Shown here: in pieces, positions 11,288 through 23,220 of the stretch
Layout: every line of letters begins with the position of its first letter
Numbering within the stretch: position 1 is the first letter of the stretch
NCBI GenBank assembly: GCA_022813625.1
Contig: JAKLMB010000001.1
Location: 372,001-436,000, forward strand
Direction of reading: 5' to 3'
Origin: Aaosphaeria pasadenensis
Taxonomy: Eukaryota; Ascomycota; Dothideomycetes; Pleosporales
Length of the DNA stretch: 64,000 bases
Notes under the pieces: generated by a model
Seen by the model: only the letters and a program-made list of their open reading frames with translations
What the model was told of the DNA's origin: nothing
The model's database searches: none
Translations under genes and position numbers: made by a program

Positions 11288-13530
11288 TCAACCACCACTC
11301 GGCTGTCCAAAACCATACGTTTGAGGTCTTAAACAATCCGGAGCAAATAGGCCGGTAATGACAGGAGCAACTCCTTCCATGCTTTGCAATACTTGATCCA
11401 AACCTGGAAGTCCCGACTCTCCGAGTCGCGGTAGGTTTGCCAGCTTTGCTTGTACGTACAACAGATTGTCCTCCACACCAGGTAATTTCTCAAGAGCTCC
11501 CTGCATCAATGTCAGCCATCGCAAAAAGGAAAGAAAAAGAGAAACAAAAAGTTGGAATGCGCTCTTCCTACTTACAATCGCGCTTCGGCCGTTGATTATG
11601 CCTCTTGCAACGGTGAGAAGCATCTTAGTATCTAATAATATGACCTGTATACTGGCATTCTCCTTCTCGTGCCAATGTTGGAGTTTAGAAGCGAACGCAT
11701 TTAGACATTCGATATCTAATGGGCCATGGTGGCAGCCCGGCTGAGATATTATTCCCACCACAAGATTGTGTGCTGCCGCCAGTAGGTACCGTAGAGCTCG
11801 CCTGCGACCGTTGTCAATATTTGCTATGGCAGTACATTGCTTCCCTCTGTGCGCGCCTACTGCGGTTGGCAGATAGGCGTGATGAGACAAATGACTACTT
11901 ACCAAAGGTTGAGAAATGGTATACACGGCTCTATCCATCTCACCAGACTGAGCGAAAGTCTTGAAGCGGAAGCAGAAAGATGGGCAGCGACTCTATAACC
12001 ATCTCGATCTATCTGCTCACTGCAACGGGCAATAGCCCTGAAAGCCTCACTTGAGAGGTGATAGTATGCCAAATGGAGCATCAGGAGCGGAAACCTGTCC
12101 ACCCCCTCCGCGACCACCATATCCGACTCCGGTTGAACTGCTGGTGGTATTCGACTCCTCCAATTTTCGAGATCGTTGCTGAGCTGTTGAATCTCGTTGA
12201 TCGTCGGCTTCGAAGAAAGAACCAATTTTTGAAGCCTGTTCTCCAGTATGGAAAGCTGCACCCTCAGTCGGAAAATGTTCGCGTGGCCCCCATCCGCAAG
12301 CTCAATGCATCCAGCACCTGTATTGGAAAGCTCATTCGGGAGCTTGACTGCGTAAATGTGGTCTAGGAGTGGCGGCAATCCGATGTCGATGCTCGTCCGT
12401 TTGTCCAACAGATACGTACACCAAAACACCCTCCTCCTTTGGTCTCGTTCGTCCTCTCGAACGTCATACGCCGGTTCTCGGTGCATTCCAAGTGCTGTTA
12501 CCATTCTCACCGCCGCACTCATTACCATCGACATAGTCCGAAGATCTGTGCTCCCTTCAAGAAATCGTGCCATGATCAACAAAGCCAGCACGGAAAGTAG
12601 CGACGGCTCCCCAGCAATGATCTCTCCATACACCGACCAAGCATTCTTGAAGAAACCCCACGCATATCGTGAGACACTGTCAAAATCGCGTGGATTGTTT
12701 ATCGCTTTCAACTGAAGGGTCGTCGCGAGAATGGTGTTGAAAGTCGCCCACCACGCTGGATCGTGGCCCTCCGGGCTTTGTGCGAATTGATGCTGCACCC
12801 GATACCATAGCGCTGCCCTATGGAAAAGGGGAAACTCCACGGCATTTATTTGTTCCAGATACGAATAGACCAGGACGATTGCATTCTCCTTGGGCATCAT
12901 CTCTACGAATTGCCTAGGCGTTTTCCCCGTCTCTTTGAGAACCATGTTTCCGGCGGCTTTGATCTCTGCCATATTGTGGCTAAGGAACTCGGGCAAGGGG
13001 ACGAATTTCTCTCCATTGCTGGTTTCAATGGTAGATGACGTCTCCGCTGGAGGCAGTGATGGTTCTGTTGACTCCTGGCCATAATGACCGGTGTAGATTT
13101 CATCGTCCATTTCCACCGAGGGTTCCACGGGCGTTTGGCTGTTGTCATGTGTGATACCAGACGACCTCAGCGAATGCTCCATCTGCTCGAGCCGTTGTTG
13201 TAGCTCTTTGACATGGGTTTGACTACATCCGGAGGGGTGAATTAGCATACTCCCAAATTCGATCGCTGCAGCCCATAACCAGAACGATCTCTAGAGACCA
13301 GCAGACCACAGATCTATGACTTACGTTCTGCCTTTCCCTCTCCACCGCCGTTCTCCATAGACGCACTCCACATTCTGGCTCGAACATTTCCCGCAGATTG
13401 GCGTGGCGCCGTCGCAGCGTATCTTCCGCGACTTGCACCTTTGGCATGCGTTTATGATTCTCTTCCCGGTCCCCTTCGGCAGCTTGTCATTTTGCTGTCG
13501 GCCCTTGGAATTGGCGGCTGATGAGCTCAT
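11288..13530 (-). CDS. Zn2Cys6 binuclear-cluster transcription factor
   Basis: Fungal DNA-binding regulator; targets unknown. Exons on the minus strand: 13530-13325, 13222-11903, 11801-11576 and 11500-11288, for 654 residues. Introns are 102, 101 and 75 bases with branch points TATGCTAAT, TATTGACAAC and GGCTGACAT. The zinc cluster has Cys at 29, 32, 39, 46, 49 and 56 (ACQRCKSRKIRC, ICGKC, ECVYGE). A coiled-coil linker follows (KELQQRLEQMEHSL), then a fungal-specific transcription factor middle domain (MVTALGMHREPAYDV, RRRVFWCTYLLDK). The start was set at MSSSAANSKG; an in-frame ATG at 13545 is equally possible. No biosynthetic gene cluster surrounds it. Confidence 0.9.
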
Positions 13531-15039
13531 CGTCGCCAGAGTCATACAGCTCCGATCACGTGGGCTGTCGTATTCGCTGTTGTTTCCGTATGCTTGTACC
13601 CATACCAATACCCACAGCAGCAACGAAAGAGAAGGAAGAACCGCGGGCTAGATGGTGGCAACGAGACATGTAATAGATGCGGCCAATCAGATCGCTTCCA
13701 GTTACCTCAGAATAGGAATTGGACGCATAGAAATCCATTTAAAAACATAACGATCGGGAGGGGGTTCCCAGGGCTAGATCAAATAACGGTTTCTTGATTG
13801 ACATTTCGGAAGCAAAATAATGGAAATTTGCATCCGGGGGGAGTATTTGGTATATGTAAGGTAGGCGTGGGAGGCTAGGTGGTAAGTGGCTTAAGGTCGG
13901 ACCCTGACACTCCCTAACTTGGGGCCAGCTTTTGGGGGGCAGATAGTGGCAGATTGGGGGGTTGGGTGCCTGTTCGTGCCTGTATTCCGCACTCTCTCGA
14001 CTGCCCTCCTAACCTGAATGATCATGGCATGGTGGTCCAACCTTGCAACTCTAATGCCCAAACAACGACGCCTTTCCAAGTCGGCGACACGAAGACGAGA
14101 GAGCGTGCGGATGCAAAATTATCAAACACCACTTTGGGAATGGCGTTCCCATACGCGATTGGCCTGACCATACGACAAATGTACAATCCGTATCTAGTAA
14201 GTCGACTGTATACCGTACACGGTACATTGTCAAAACTTAACTACATACATCGAATGATTATTACCTATGTATTTACTCCGTCCGTACTGTTAATTAGATG
14301 CAATTGTAGAGGATAATCGATGGCACCCTCATTTCCCACTCCGATTGACAAAGTACTCCTTACGATGGCCAGATTTTACTTGTCTTTTCTGCGACACCAT
14401 CACGAAAGATCGATTTGCTTCCGAGATGTCCATTGATCAATTACTATTCACCATCAACCCTAACAATCCTAACAATCCAGACTATGGACAATTACAAAAA
14501 TAAACACAAAATGGAACAGATAACCTCAATTGAAGTCAACAGTCATGATGTGTAATTCTCCACCTCCCCAATCTTCCACCCTCATGGTATCTCCACACCT
14601 GCCGCATTTCACACCATAGTTAGGTATTTTGGAAATGTGTAGCTGAAAAGAATTGCCCGTGAAACACAATTCTGAGGGAAGAAGGTCTTCCGAAACAATC
14701 AGCGGCCTTGAACAACAATGTTCGCGAACTGTACGCCAAAAATAAAGAAAGTAAAAATATCCAAAGGCCGACAACGCAAATGTGAATGTAAACGTGAACG
14801 TGACGCATCGCAGCATTGACAGAACTCCCTTTTCGTCTCCTCATCTCGATCCATCAATCAATCAATCAATCCATTGAACCAATTGATCATTCAACCCCAT
14901 CAATGCGTCGATCAATTGCTCTGTTTCACATTGCTTACAATTGTCCAAAACAGACAACAAACGAAAAAGGCAAACCGTATGTACTCCACACTCAATTCCG
15001 AGGAGAAAATTGATTCCGCGCGGAAGTAGCCCCGTTCTC

Positions 15040-15180
15040 GCTTTTACATCATCACCAACATCATCACCAACATCGTCACTATTGCCATCACCATCATCAT
15101 GATCGACATTGCCATTGCCATTGTAACACGTATTACATTTATCATCTTTGACCATCACCATCATCGTCACCATCATCGTT
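15040..15180. repeat. CAT/ATC trinucleotide-rich tract
   Basis: Imperfect repeats of catcac/catcat/catcgtc types run through about 140 bases. They create a spurious Asp/Met/Val-rich frame on the minus strand. Confidence 0.7.
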
Positions 15181-15873
15181 GAACGCAATTCCGCCCCCTC
15201 CAAGACTTTTACTGCTTTGTAACCCCAAAAAACGATCAGATCGAAAAAAAGGCATGTAGGGTGCATACTCCCTGCCATCACAGAATAGGATGCATACTTC
15301 CTACGATGTGGGTTTTTTTTCTCTTGGAAGTTGCGTGCCGTGCCGTGTCGCTCTGTTGTTCGATTGCCTCGTCTCGTCTCGTCTTGTCTCGACTTAGTGT
15401 CTACGTCGCATCGCATCGCATGTCCGTATCCTCCCTCCCTTCTTCCCTCCGTCTCTCTTCCTCTCCGCATCCATCCACGAGAGCTCGAAGGCCTATTTCC
15501 ATCCCATTGTTTTATTTTTGTCTTTCCCGAACGAGGAGGAGGAGATAGGAATGTTTCGAATACATTGCTGGAATCTATATTCGTCTCTATCTGTCTATAT
15601 TTGTGTAGGTATGAATATATAAATGGATGGAATCACGAACGACGTGAGAGTCCGGAAAGCTAAACATAGACGGTTTTCAACGTTTTGTGCTGATGATGTG
15701 GAAATGTCCGTGGATGAGTAATTCTTCGCGATGGGGGTGGGTGGGTGTTCCGACGCCGTTTGGCCCCCGAGGGTAGATGTTTTGTTTCGATTCGATTGTC
15801 GGATATGGGGAGGGGTGTTATTTTTGGGGTTAATGTTTGGGGACGTTCGGATTTTGGGGGTAAAGAAAGTATG

Positions 15874-15893
15874 TGTGGTGTGGTGTGGTGTGG
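15874..15893. repeat. TGTGG pentanucleotide microsatellite, four copies
   Basis: Four exact TGTGG units in tandem, then tggga. Confidence 0.8.
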
Positions 15894-16366
15894 TGGGATG
15901 TATATGGTGCAATGCGATAAGAGATCGAATTTAGCAGGCGGTGGACCGGTGGTTCATGCCATGATTCTATGATTCCATGATCTGAACGGTATGATGGGGT
16001 CAAAATCGTGTCCTTTGAAAAATTTGACGAGGAGAGAAAAATCGAATTGGAATCGCAATGGTCACTCTTCTCTTGGCGACGTATTGATGTTCATTATTGA
16101 TGTCATATTGGAAATATGGAAAAGACATGGCTATGTTCGAATACAAGGATGATAATACACACGCTACGTAAACCCTCGTAATGCAATAATGTCCCCTCTG
16201 CCTTTTGTTTTGAGAAATTCCAATGACCACAAGCCTTTTTCCCTAGATATATATGTATTTCGAATCGAAATTTAGACTACTATCAGGCAATAGAATATGT
16301 AAGCTATGCATGTGTGTAGAAGCAGACTAAAAGAAAGAGGCGCTGCGGTGCAGACAGCAAGCACTC

Positions 16367-19287
16367 TCAAAGCCGCATGCCTCTGACCAGCAACCAGAGC
16401 ACCACAGGCACAATGACATTATCGTTTCCGCCCGTAAGGACAGCCTCGTTGAGACTGGCCCCAGCCGCACATATCGCAGCCTTCATCACCACGACACCCC
16501 ACTCTACAGCCTTCGCACGCAACGAGGACATTGACCGGAGATCAGCAGAAGAGGCAGAAGATGCAGCGTTCAAATCATCCCACTGTCCAACCCCCAACCA
16601 CACCTTTCCAAACACGAGACCCACCGTCACAGCCACCGCAAACGCAACGCTCCCCTCCAGGCTCTTGCCGCCAGCCCAGAGCCACTTCCTGCGCCCGTAC
16701 CTTCGGCCGATGAGCGAGGCCGCTGCGTCGCCCATCCCCACGCAGACCACGCCTGCGATCATGCTGACGTCGCGGCCGGCGACCTCCCATCCCGTCCAGG
16801 GGTCTTCGCCGGCGCGGTCGGTCCCCGCGAGACTGAGCCAGAGGGGAATCGCACAGCCGATTAGGAGGAAGATGTGCGAGACGACGACGGGGCCGCGGAG
16901 GTCGCGGCCGTCGACGTAGGGGGTTAGGAAGGTGGCGAGGGGGCGGGATAACGGTGGGAGCTGGGAGGCGCGGATGAGGTCGAGAAGGAGGAAGATGGCG
17001 AGGACGAGGATGAGGGCGAGGGCCACGAAAGACGGGTCGATGAAGATGGTGGGAAGGAGCATGGCGACCATCATTCCGTGGAAGACTTTGCGGCGCGTGT
17101 CGACTTCTACAACGGAGCTTAGGCGGAGGACGACGATGAGACCGATGAGGATGATGGTCACGCAGTATAGGCATAGGAGGAGGCGGACGTTGGCTTCGCC
17201 GAGGACGAAGTGGCGCAGATGGTCTGCGAGGCCGTGGGTCGGTGGTGAGGGGATGGAGGTTCGGTCGAGCATGGGTGGGAGCGCGATCCAGGAGTCGAGG
17301 TTCCAGTCGATGATACTGAATCGGAGCTTTTGCTGGTTTCCTAGCAGGTAGCCTATCGCCCAACCGAAAGGCTCGTGGCCTTGAGTTCCCGTCTTGCCAA
17401 TGAGGTAGCGGATGGGGCCGAGGATCATGACGATTACGACCACGTAAAAATAGCATGCGTAGATCCATTTCCGCAGCATGGCTTGGGTTGGTGTGAGGTT
17501 GAGAAAGGATTGGGCTATCGACTTCGAACGACGCCGGTGGGATTGGTGTTTTGGGATGTGGTCGCCTGCGCGCAGACTCGGAAGTGTATTTCTTCTCGGT
17601 GGCAGAACAGAACTGTCCACCTTGTCTTCGATTCCTTCGAACATGGTCTTCTTAGGTTCTACGGCTGAATGAACGGCATCACCGTTGGCAACTGGCGCAT
17701 TATGGCGTAAAGCATCCAGGACATTCACTTTCAAGCTCTTCGTCTTCTTCAGGGGAGTCTTGATCATCGGGCTGTCCTCGTCCGCATCGCTATCAGATAG
17801 AATTCGCCCACCGACACTCGTGGATCTCCTGGCCCTCAGGCTCTCGTTCAGCACCTGTAAGAATGACTGTCGAGCTTTGATGATCTGTCCTGCGCGCCGG
17901 AATCTCCACTTTGGAATACGGGCCAAAGCCACACCCCATTTGAGGACCTTCCCGCAAAGCACGAATACTCCTACGCCTCCTACCCACAACAGCGTCTTGA
18001 GGATGGTGGCTTGTGGGGACTCAGCAAACAGGAGGAGATTGATCAACCCAATGGACAGTAAATGTAGCTCTGTAGGTAGCAAGCTAGTGGTGGTGAGATA
18101 ATGTAGAGGAGGAAGCAGCGCTTGGTGCAAGGCGAAAAGGCTGGCAAGTATCTCAGGGTGCAGTCCCTTCTCGGGTGGTGGTAGCTTTAGCTTATATGGC
18201 TTCGGCGCATACAGCTTCGACGGTATTGATGTATGTTCCGCGGCAATGAGCGGTATCATGGAGACGAACCAATGGACCGAGTCGTATCCAGGGCTCGAGC
18301 TCGTAAATGGTATTAGTTGTGGAGGCAATGCGGCCAGTCCTAGGAGAATGTTCGGCAGCAAAGCTTTTGGAAACGATGAAAACAATGATATAGCAATCAG
18401 AACGGGCATAATCGTGGGGTATAATATGGGAGCAGGATCGAACGCTGCTGGAATCCGTATCCGTTGTCTCAATCGACGATTCGAAGGCGGGTCTCGAGAC
18501 CGTGAGTATAGAAGCAATCGTAGGGGATATAACCCCAGAGAACCAGTCATAATTAGTACGAGCATAAGGAGCTCTGCTATGGTCATGTTAGCCCCCAAGT
18601 CCAAGCCCAGAGATACAACGTCTCACCTCTATGCCAGTGGAGAAGCTTCTCCCAACAGCAGCAGCCTCTGACAGAAAGTAGCCCTATTGCACCTAACAAA
18701 GCTGCTTCAGTCGTCCTCCTAACCATCTCATTCCTTCTCCTTTTCAGGTACTTTTGCCTCGCTTCCTTTGCTTCAGTATCCGTCAAACTGGCTCCGTTCG
18801 ATTGCGGCCCCTCTTTCCCAGCCTTGAAGTATTCCGTCGAGAGCTTCCGACCCTCCTCGTCCACCTGCGACGGGGTCAAAAGCGGGCTCTGGAAGCCATC
18901 GACTCCGCTCCCTCTCACGTCCCGCAGCCCTTTACGCGGCCGAAGAGGGGGTGCGGGGAGCGCCTTAATGAACCCATACCCTTCGTCGTCCGCCTCAGTC
19001 CCGCTCTCGCTAGGCGACGGCGACAATCTCCTACGTTTTCTTCCATCTTCATCCGATAGAGTTGTTTCAGATTGCTGGGGAGGGGTCCGCGAGAAGTCGT
19101 TGCCCGAGGACTCTGTGGAGGCACCAGACGCTTCTGTGCTCCGCAATTCGTGCTGGCGGCGATGGTACGGATGGGGGCTGCGGCGGAACAGCTCGAGTGC
19201 TTCTATTTCGGCGGCCGAGGCGCCCGGCGCATTCAATTGCGATGTATCTGGGGGTTCCGGCTCTTGCGCCATGTTTGCGTCGCCCAT
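16367..19287 (-). CDS. SEC59: dolichol kinase
   Basis: CTP-dependent kinase that makes dolichyl phosphate in the ER membrane for N-glycosylation, O-mannosylation and GPI anchors. Exons on the minus strand: 19287-18627 and 18576-16367, 956 residues. The 50-base intron has branch GGGCTAACAT and a tandem CAG/TAG acceptor. The N-terminal ~190 residues are hydrophilic and Ser/Pro-rich (disordered); many hydrophobic membrane segments follow from about 195. The C-terminal third carries family motifs VEVDTRRKVFHGMMVAMLLP and CVGMGDAAASLIGRRYGRRKW followed by GGKSLEGS, the CTP-binding/catalytic region. A cytosolic loop between membrane segments is long and basic (RRRSKSIAQSF). The long hydrophilic N-terminus is absent from yeast Sec59, and its start at 19287 is less certain than the rest. 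Confidence 0.93.
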
Positions 19288-20080
19288 GGACGCAAGTGTT
19301 GAGGATTAGGGCAAGGCACCACCAGGAGAGTATTTCAATGCCAGGGGCGCAAGGGCAGGAGGGACAAGCGAAGGAATGGAGGAGAAAACGAGTCGTGATG
19401 CCACATGTCAGGACCTGTACCGATGCATCGAACAATGCTGTTGAGCATGTGGGTATACGGGTCGGTATTTCAACAAAAAGCTGGACTGACCGGTTGGTGA
19501 TTCTCACATGTTCGTTCGGGTCTTGGTACGCGTTCGAAGCGGCTGACGTTGCGCTCAATGCGGCGATCGACGACTAGATTTATGGTCCCTGCAATCGCTA
19601 GATAAATTCTGTCTAAAGTAATAATCTTCAATCGTACAGTGCATCCACTTCCAATTTGGTGTCATCATGTAGAATTGTCAAGGGTCTATATATTCCAAGA
19701 TCAACTGTTGCACTACATACTGCAATGCTGAATAGACGTATGCATCCCAACAACCAGTCATGAGTCTATAAATACACACCCGCTTCGCTACCATGCCTTT
19801 TTGTTTATCGATAGGGCAGCTTGCCAAGCTATTGCCTTGCCCTACGAATGCGCCTTACTGGTACAGACCGGAACCAAGATCCGTCCATGGGAATAAAACT
19901 TGATTGTTACAATTATATTCTCGCTTTTTTGCTATTATATAACCATCTATATTGTACATTCGTATCTGCCATTCATATCTAAATGATGCAGATTCGTTTT
20001 GGAGAACCAGGCAGGTATCACTCCAGGTGATCGTGGTTCGAGGTCATTATAGGAATATATGAGCACTTTTGTCCCACCAT
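19288..20080. other. intergenic, dolichol kinase promoter and aminopeptidase 3' flank
   Basis: No gene supported. The part near 19290-19580 is probably SEC59 promoter; 19600-20050 is AT-rich. Confidence 0.5.
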
Positions 20081-23000
20081 CTACTGGAGATAGCCATGCT
20101 TCTTGAGCCAAGCCTTGACATCCTCAGAGTCGCGCTTGATCCAAGCTGCCTTTGCGCTAATTGCGTCACAGCTCTGTGCGAGCGCCTTGTCGAAACCCTT
20201 GGTGCTCTTAGTGGAGAAGAACTTTTGGATGTCGTCAATGTGCTCCTGGTGCGTGAAGCTAGAAGTGGTGATGGAGACGACCGAGCTGAGCATGCTCAAG
20301 CTGGGGGGAAGACGCCTCTCAAGCTCCTCCCAGTTGTCCTTCACCCACTTCCACAGGGCGTTGATACCTTCGGGGTGCGTCCGGAGTGCTGAGATGGGCA
20401 AGTAAATGTCCTGTCCCTTCACGTTCTCGCTGATGGACAGCGCAAGAGTGCGCTGGATGAGTTCGGGGTCCTTCGCGCGGCCAAGGCTTCGGAGGGCACT
20501 GTTGCGCTCATCGCTCGTGTTTGCGTTAATGGCTTCGTTGAGAATTACCTCGTACTACAGACTCGTTAGATCGTGCAATTAGTTTGATCGCCTAGACTCC
20601 AAACTTACCTCTTCCTTTCCGCCATGGGTCAGAAGAATGGCGTAGGCGCTGCCGCGAAGGTTAGGGTGGATGGCTGATTTATCGCCAGCCTTGAATTTCT
20701 CGAACATATCGAAAGTAGCCTTAACAATGGTTTCATCGTTTGCGACACCAGCAGTGCCGTACATCAGGGCTTTGAACTGTTGCTCGATGTGGCCATCCTT
20801 CTCGCTGAAGGTCCAACCTAACTCATGTGCCTTATCCTTGGACAGATCGAGCTGGAACTTCTTGAGCGCCTCCTTGACAGCGGGCTCCTCGAACATCCAG
20901 GCAGAGCGGAGCACAGCAATACGACTGCTGATTTCCTGCCAGACAACAAAGTTGGGTTCGGTCTTGAAGCCATCGAGGAGCGAGAGAATGCCCGAGGTCT
21001 TCTGGTAGCCGGAAGAAGCAAGAGAACCTGCATCGGCAATCATACCAGCGCGGTCTTCCACAGTCATCAACCCATTCTTAGCAGCAACTCCAAGCTTCTC
21101 CAAGCGCTCGGGCGAGTAGGAGGTTCGGTAGAGTGAGGTGTGATCGGCGTTGAGCTTGAAGAAGTCAAGATCCTTCACGTTGAAATCTGCTTCTCTCGAG
21201 GCCAATGTCAAGTTCTCGTCTACGCCATCCTTGGAGCGGAGTCCGAGGAAGACAGGCCAGAGAGTCTCGTCCTCCTCTGGCTTCACATCTGCCGTTCGCA
21301 AGAAGCGATTCTGCTTCACATGGATGGAATTGGACTCCGGCTTCTCGGTGACGGTGACCACTGGGAAGCCAACCTTCTTGGTCCAGATGTCCATGACCTT
21401 CTCAACATCCTTGCCACTTGCATCGGCAAGGGCGGCCCAAAGATCGCCTGTCTGGGTGTTGCCATACGCATGTTTCTTGAGGTACCTGCGTACGCCCTCC
21501 ATGAAGACCTCCTCGCCGAGGTACTTGGAGATCATGCGCAGCACACAAGATCCCTTTGAGTACGAGATTGCATCGAATATTTGGTTGATCTCGTCCGCTC
21601 GTTGAACAGGAACTTCGATAGGGTGACTGCTACGCAGAGAATCGAGCGAAAGAGCACTCGAAAGGTTATCTGTGACATATCCCTCCCAGACCTTCCAGTC
21701 AGGGTAGAAGACGTTGCACGAGTACCAGGACATCCAGGTAGCGAAACCCTCGTTAAGCCACAATCCATCCCAGAAATCCATGGTGACAAGATTGCCGAAC
21801 CACTGATGCGCAAGCTCGTGTTGCACCGTCTCGGCCACCCGTTGCTTCACCGCAGCGCCACTGACCTTCTCGTCAATGAGCACATCGACAACACGATACG
21901 TGACTAGACCCCAATTCTCCATGGCTCCAGCGCTGAAGTCGGGAATGGCCACCATGTCCATCTTTGGCAACGGAAATTCGCTATCGAATGTCTTCTCATA
22001 GAAATCCAAGGTCTTCGCTGCAAGCTCGACCGAGAAGCGACCGTGTTCAATGTCGCGATCCTTGGGCGCATAGACCCTGACGGGAACGCGGAACGCCTTT
22101 GTCTCGATGTAGTTGAGCTCTCCAATGATGAAGGCCAAAAGGTATGTCGACATGAGGGGTGTCTTATTGAAGGTGACGGCCTTGCGATTGAGTCCGCTGG
22201 TGATGGTAGACTCCACAGTCTTCTCCGAGGCGACGTCCATGTTGCTCAAGCATGTCATCTTCTCGTCGGCGATGAGAGTTACGGTAAACTCAGCCTTGAG
22301 CGCAGGCTCGTCGAAGCAGGGGAATGCCCGCCTTGCGTCCGTGGGCTCCATCTGGGTGGTGGCCATCCATGTAGTCTCGCCATTTCCGTCTTTGAATGAG
22401 GAGCGGTAGAAGCCTGCCATGTTGTCGTTCAATGTGCCCGTGAATGTGAGTGTCAGCTGCGCCTTGCTGCCCTTTGAAAGAGTGCCGTCGAAGGCGACAG
22501 TGGTGGTTTGCTTGTCTTCATCGTGGGAGAGAGTAGGCTTCTCGGCAATGGTCTGCTGGCCGCTGGACACAGTCGCGGAGTGGATCTCGAGGTCGGTGGT
22601 ATTCAGGGCTATCGATGTGGAATCATCGTTCACATCCAAGCTATGACAAGATCAGATTTGGGGCAGAGGGGAGGGGAAAGCACAGGTGGCGGTACATACT
22701 CAATGACAACAGTTCCTTTGTATTTGAAGGTGCTGAAGTCTGGTTCGAGGGTGAGGTCGTAATGGGTAGGCTTGACATTGGTGGGCAGGACCTCACGAGC
22801 CTTTGTGATATCGACGGAGGATCCGTGGGAATCGACGCCGAAGTGCTTGCACATGTTGCGTCGGTGAGAGCAATGTCGAACGGGTACGGTGGTAAGGTTG
22901 TTGATGGTAGTACGAGCGGGATTAGGTGGGAGAGTCCGCCGCGGGGTGATGTTTGTGAGGGTAGTAGGAGCTGTTGAAGTGTACGTGGTGGGGTATTTAA

Positions 23001-23220
23001 TGTGAGATGGGCTAGAGGGGAAGCTGTGCAGCGACCTCCGGTCGGTCAGTAGCGGCGGAGGTGCCCTGTTGTTACCAAATCCATAACCACGACCACCGCT
23101 GATGCCACTGGAGATGAAGGACACAGGCAAATGTCTGCCTCTCGTCACAGTATGGCTACTGCGAACCGCGGCAGCGCAAGCATTCTGTCTGAAACAACGC
23201 ATCTTCGAAAAAACGGTCAA
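20081..23220 (-). CDS. M1-family zinc aminopeptidase (Ape2/Aap1 type)
   Basis: Removes N-terminal amino acids from peptides. Exons on the minus strand: 23220-22700, 22640-20609 and 20554-20081, 1008 residues; introns of 59 and 54 bases. Catalytic region: exopeptidase motif GAMEN at about 412-416, zinc site HELAH at 448-452 with the downstream Glu in LNEG near 471, all intact; ERAP1-like C-terminal helical domain. The first ~120 residues are extra compared with cytosolic relatives: they are rich in Arg, Ser, Thr and Pro with few acidic residues and look like a mitochondrial presequence. A second start at 22854 (MCKHFGVDSHG, residue 123) would give the cytosolic form (886 residues). Which start is used cannot be told from the sequence. 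Confidence 0.94.

Larger units (their letters stand above)
13531..16366. other. 2.8 kb intergenic region with low-complexity DNA
   Basis: No gene supported. It holds TACCGTACACGGTA (14211-14224, two 6-base arms), a long CAT/ATC trinucleotide-rich stretch (about 15040-15180) and a TGTGG pentamer array (15874-15893). The longest frames here arise from the trinucleotide repeats. Confidence 0.55.

Noticed and set aside
14862..15470. 202-codon minus-strand frame
   Set aside because: Arises from CAT/ATC repeats; no motif, no intron signals.
16575..17468. 297-codon Arg/Pro/His-rich frame on the minus strand
   Set aside because: Another frame of dolichol kinase; the kinase frame carries the motifs.
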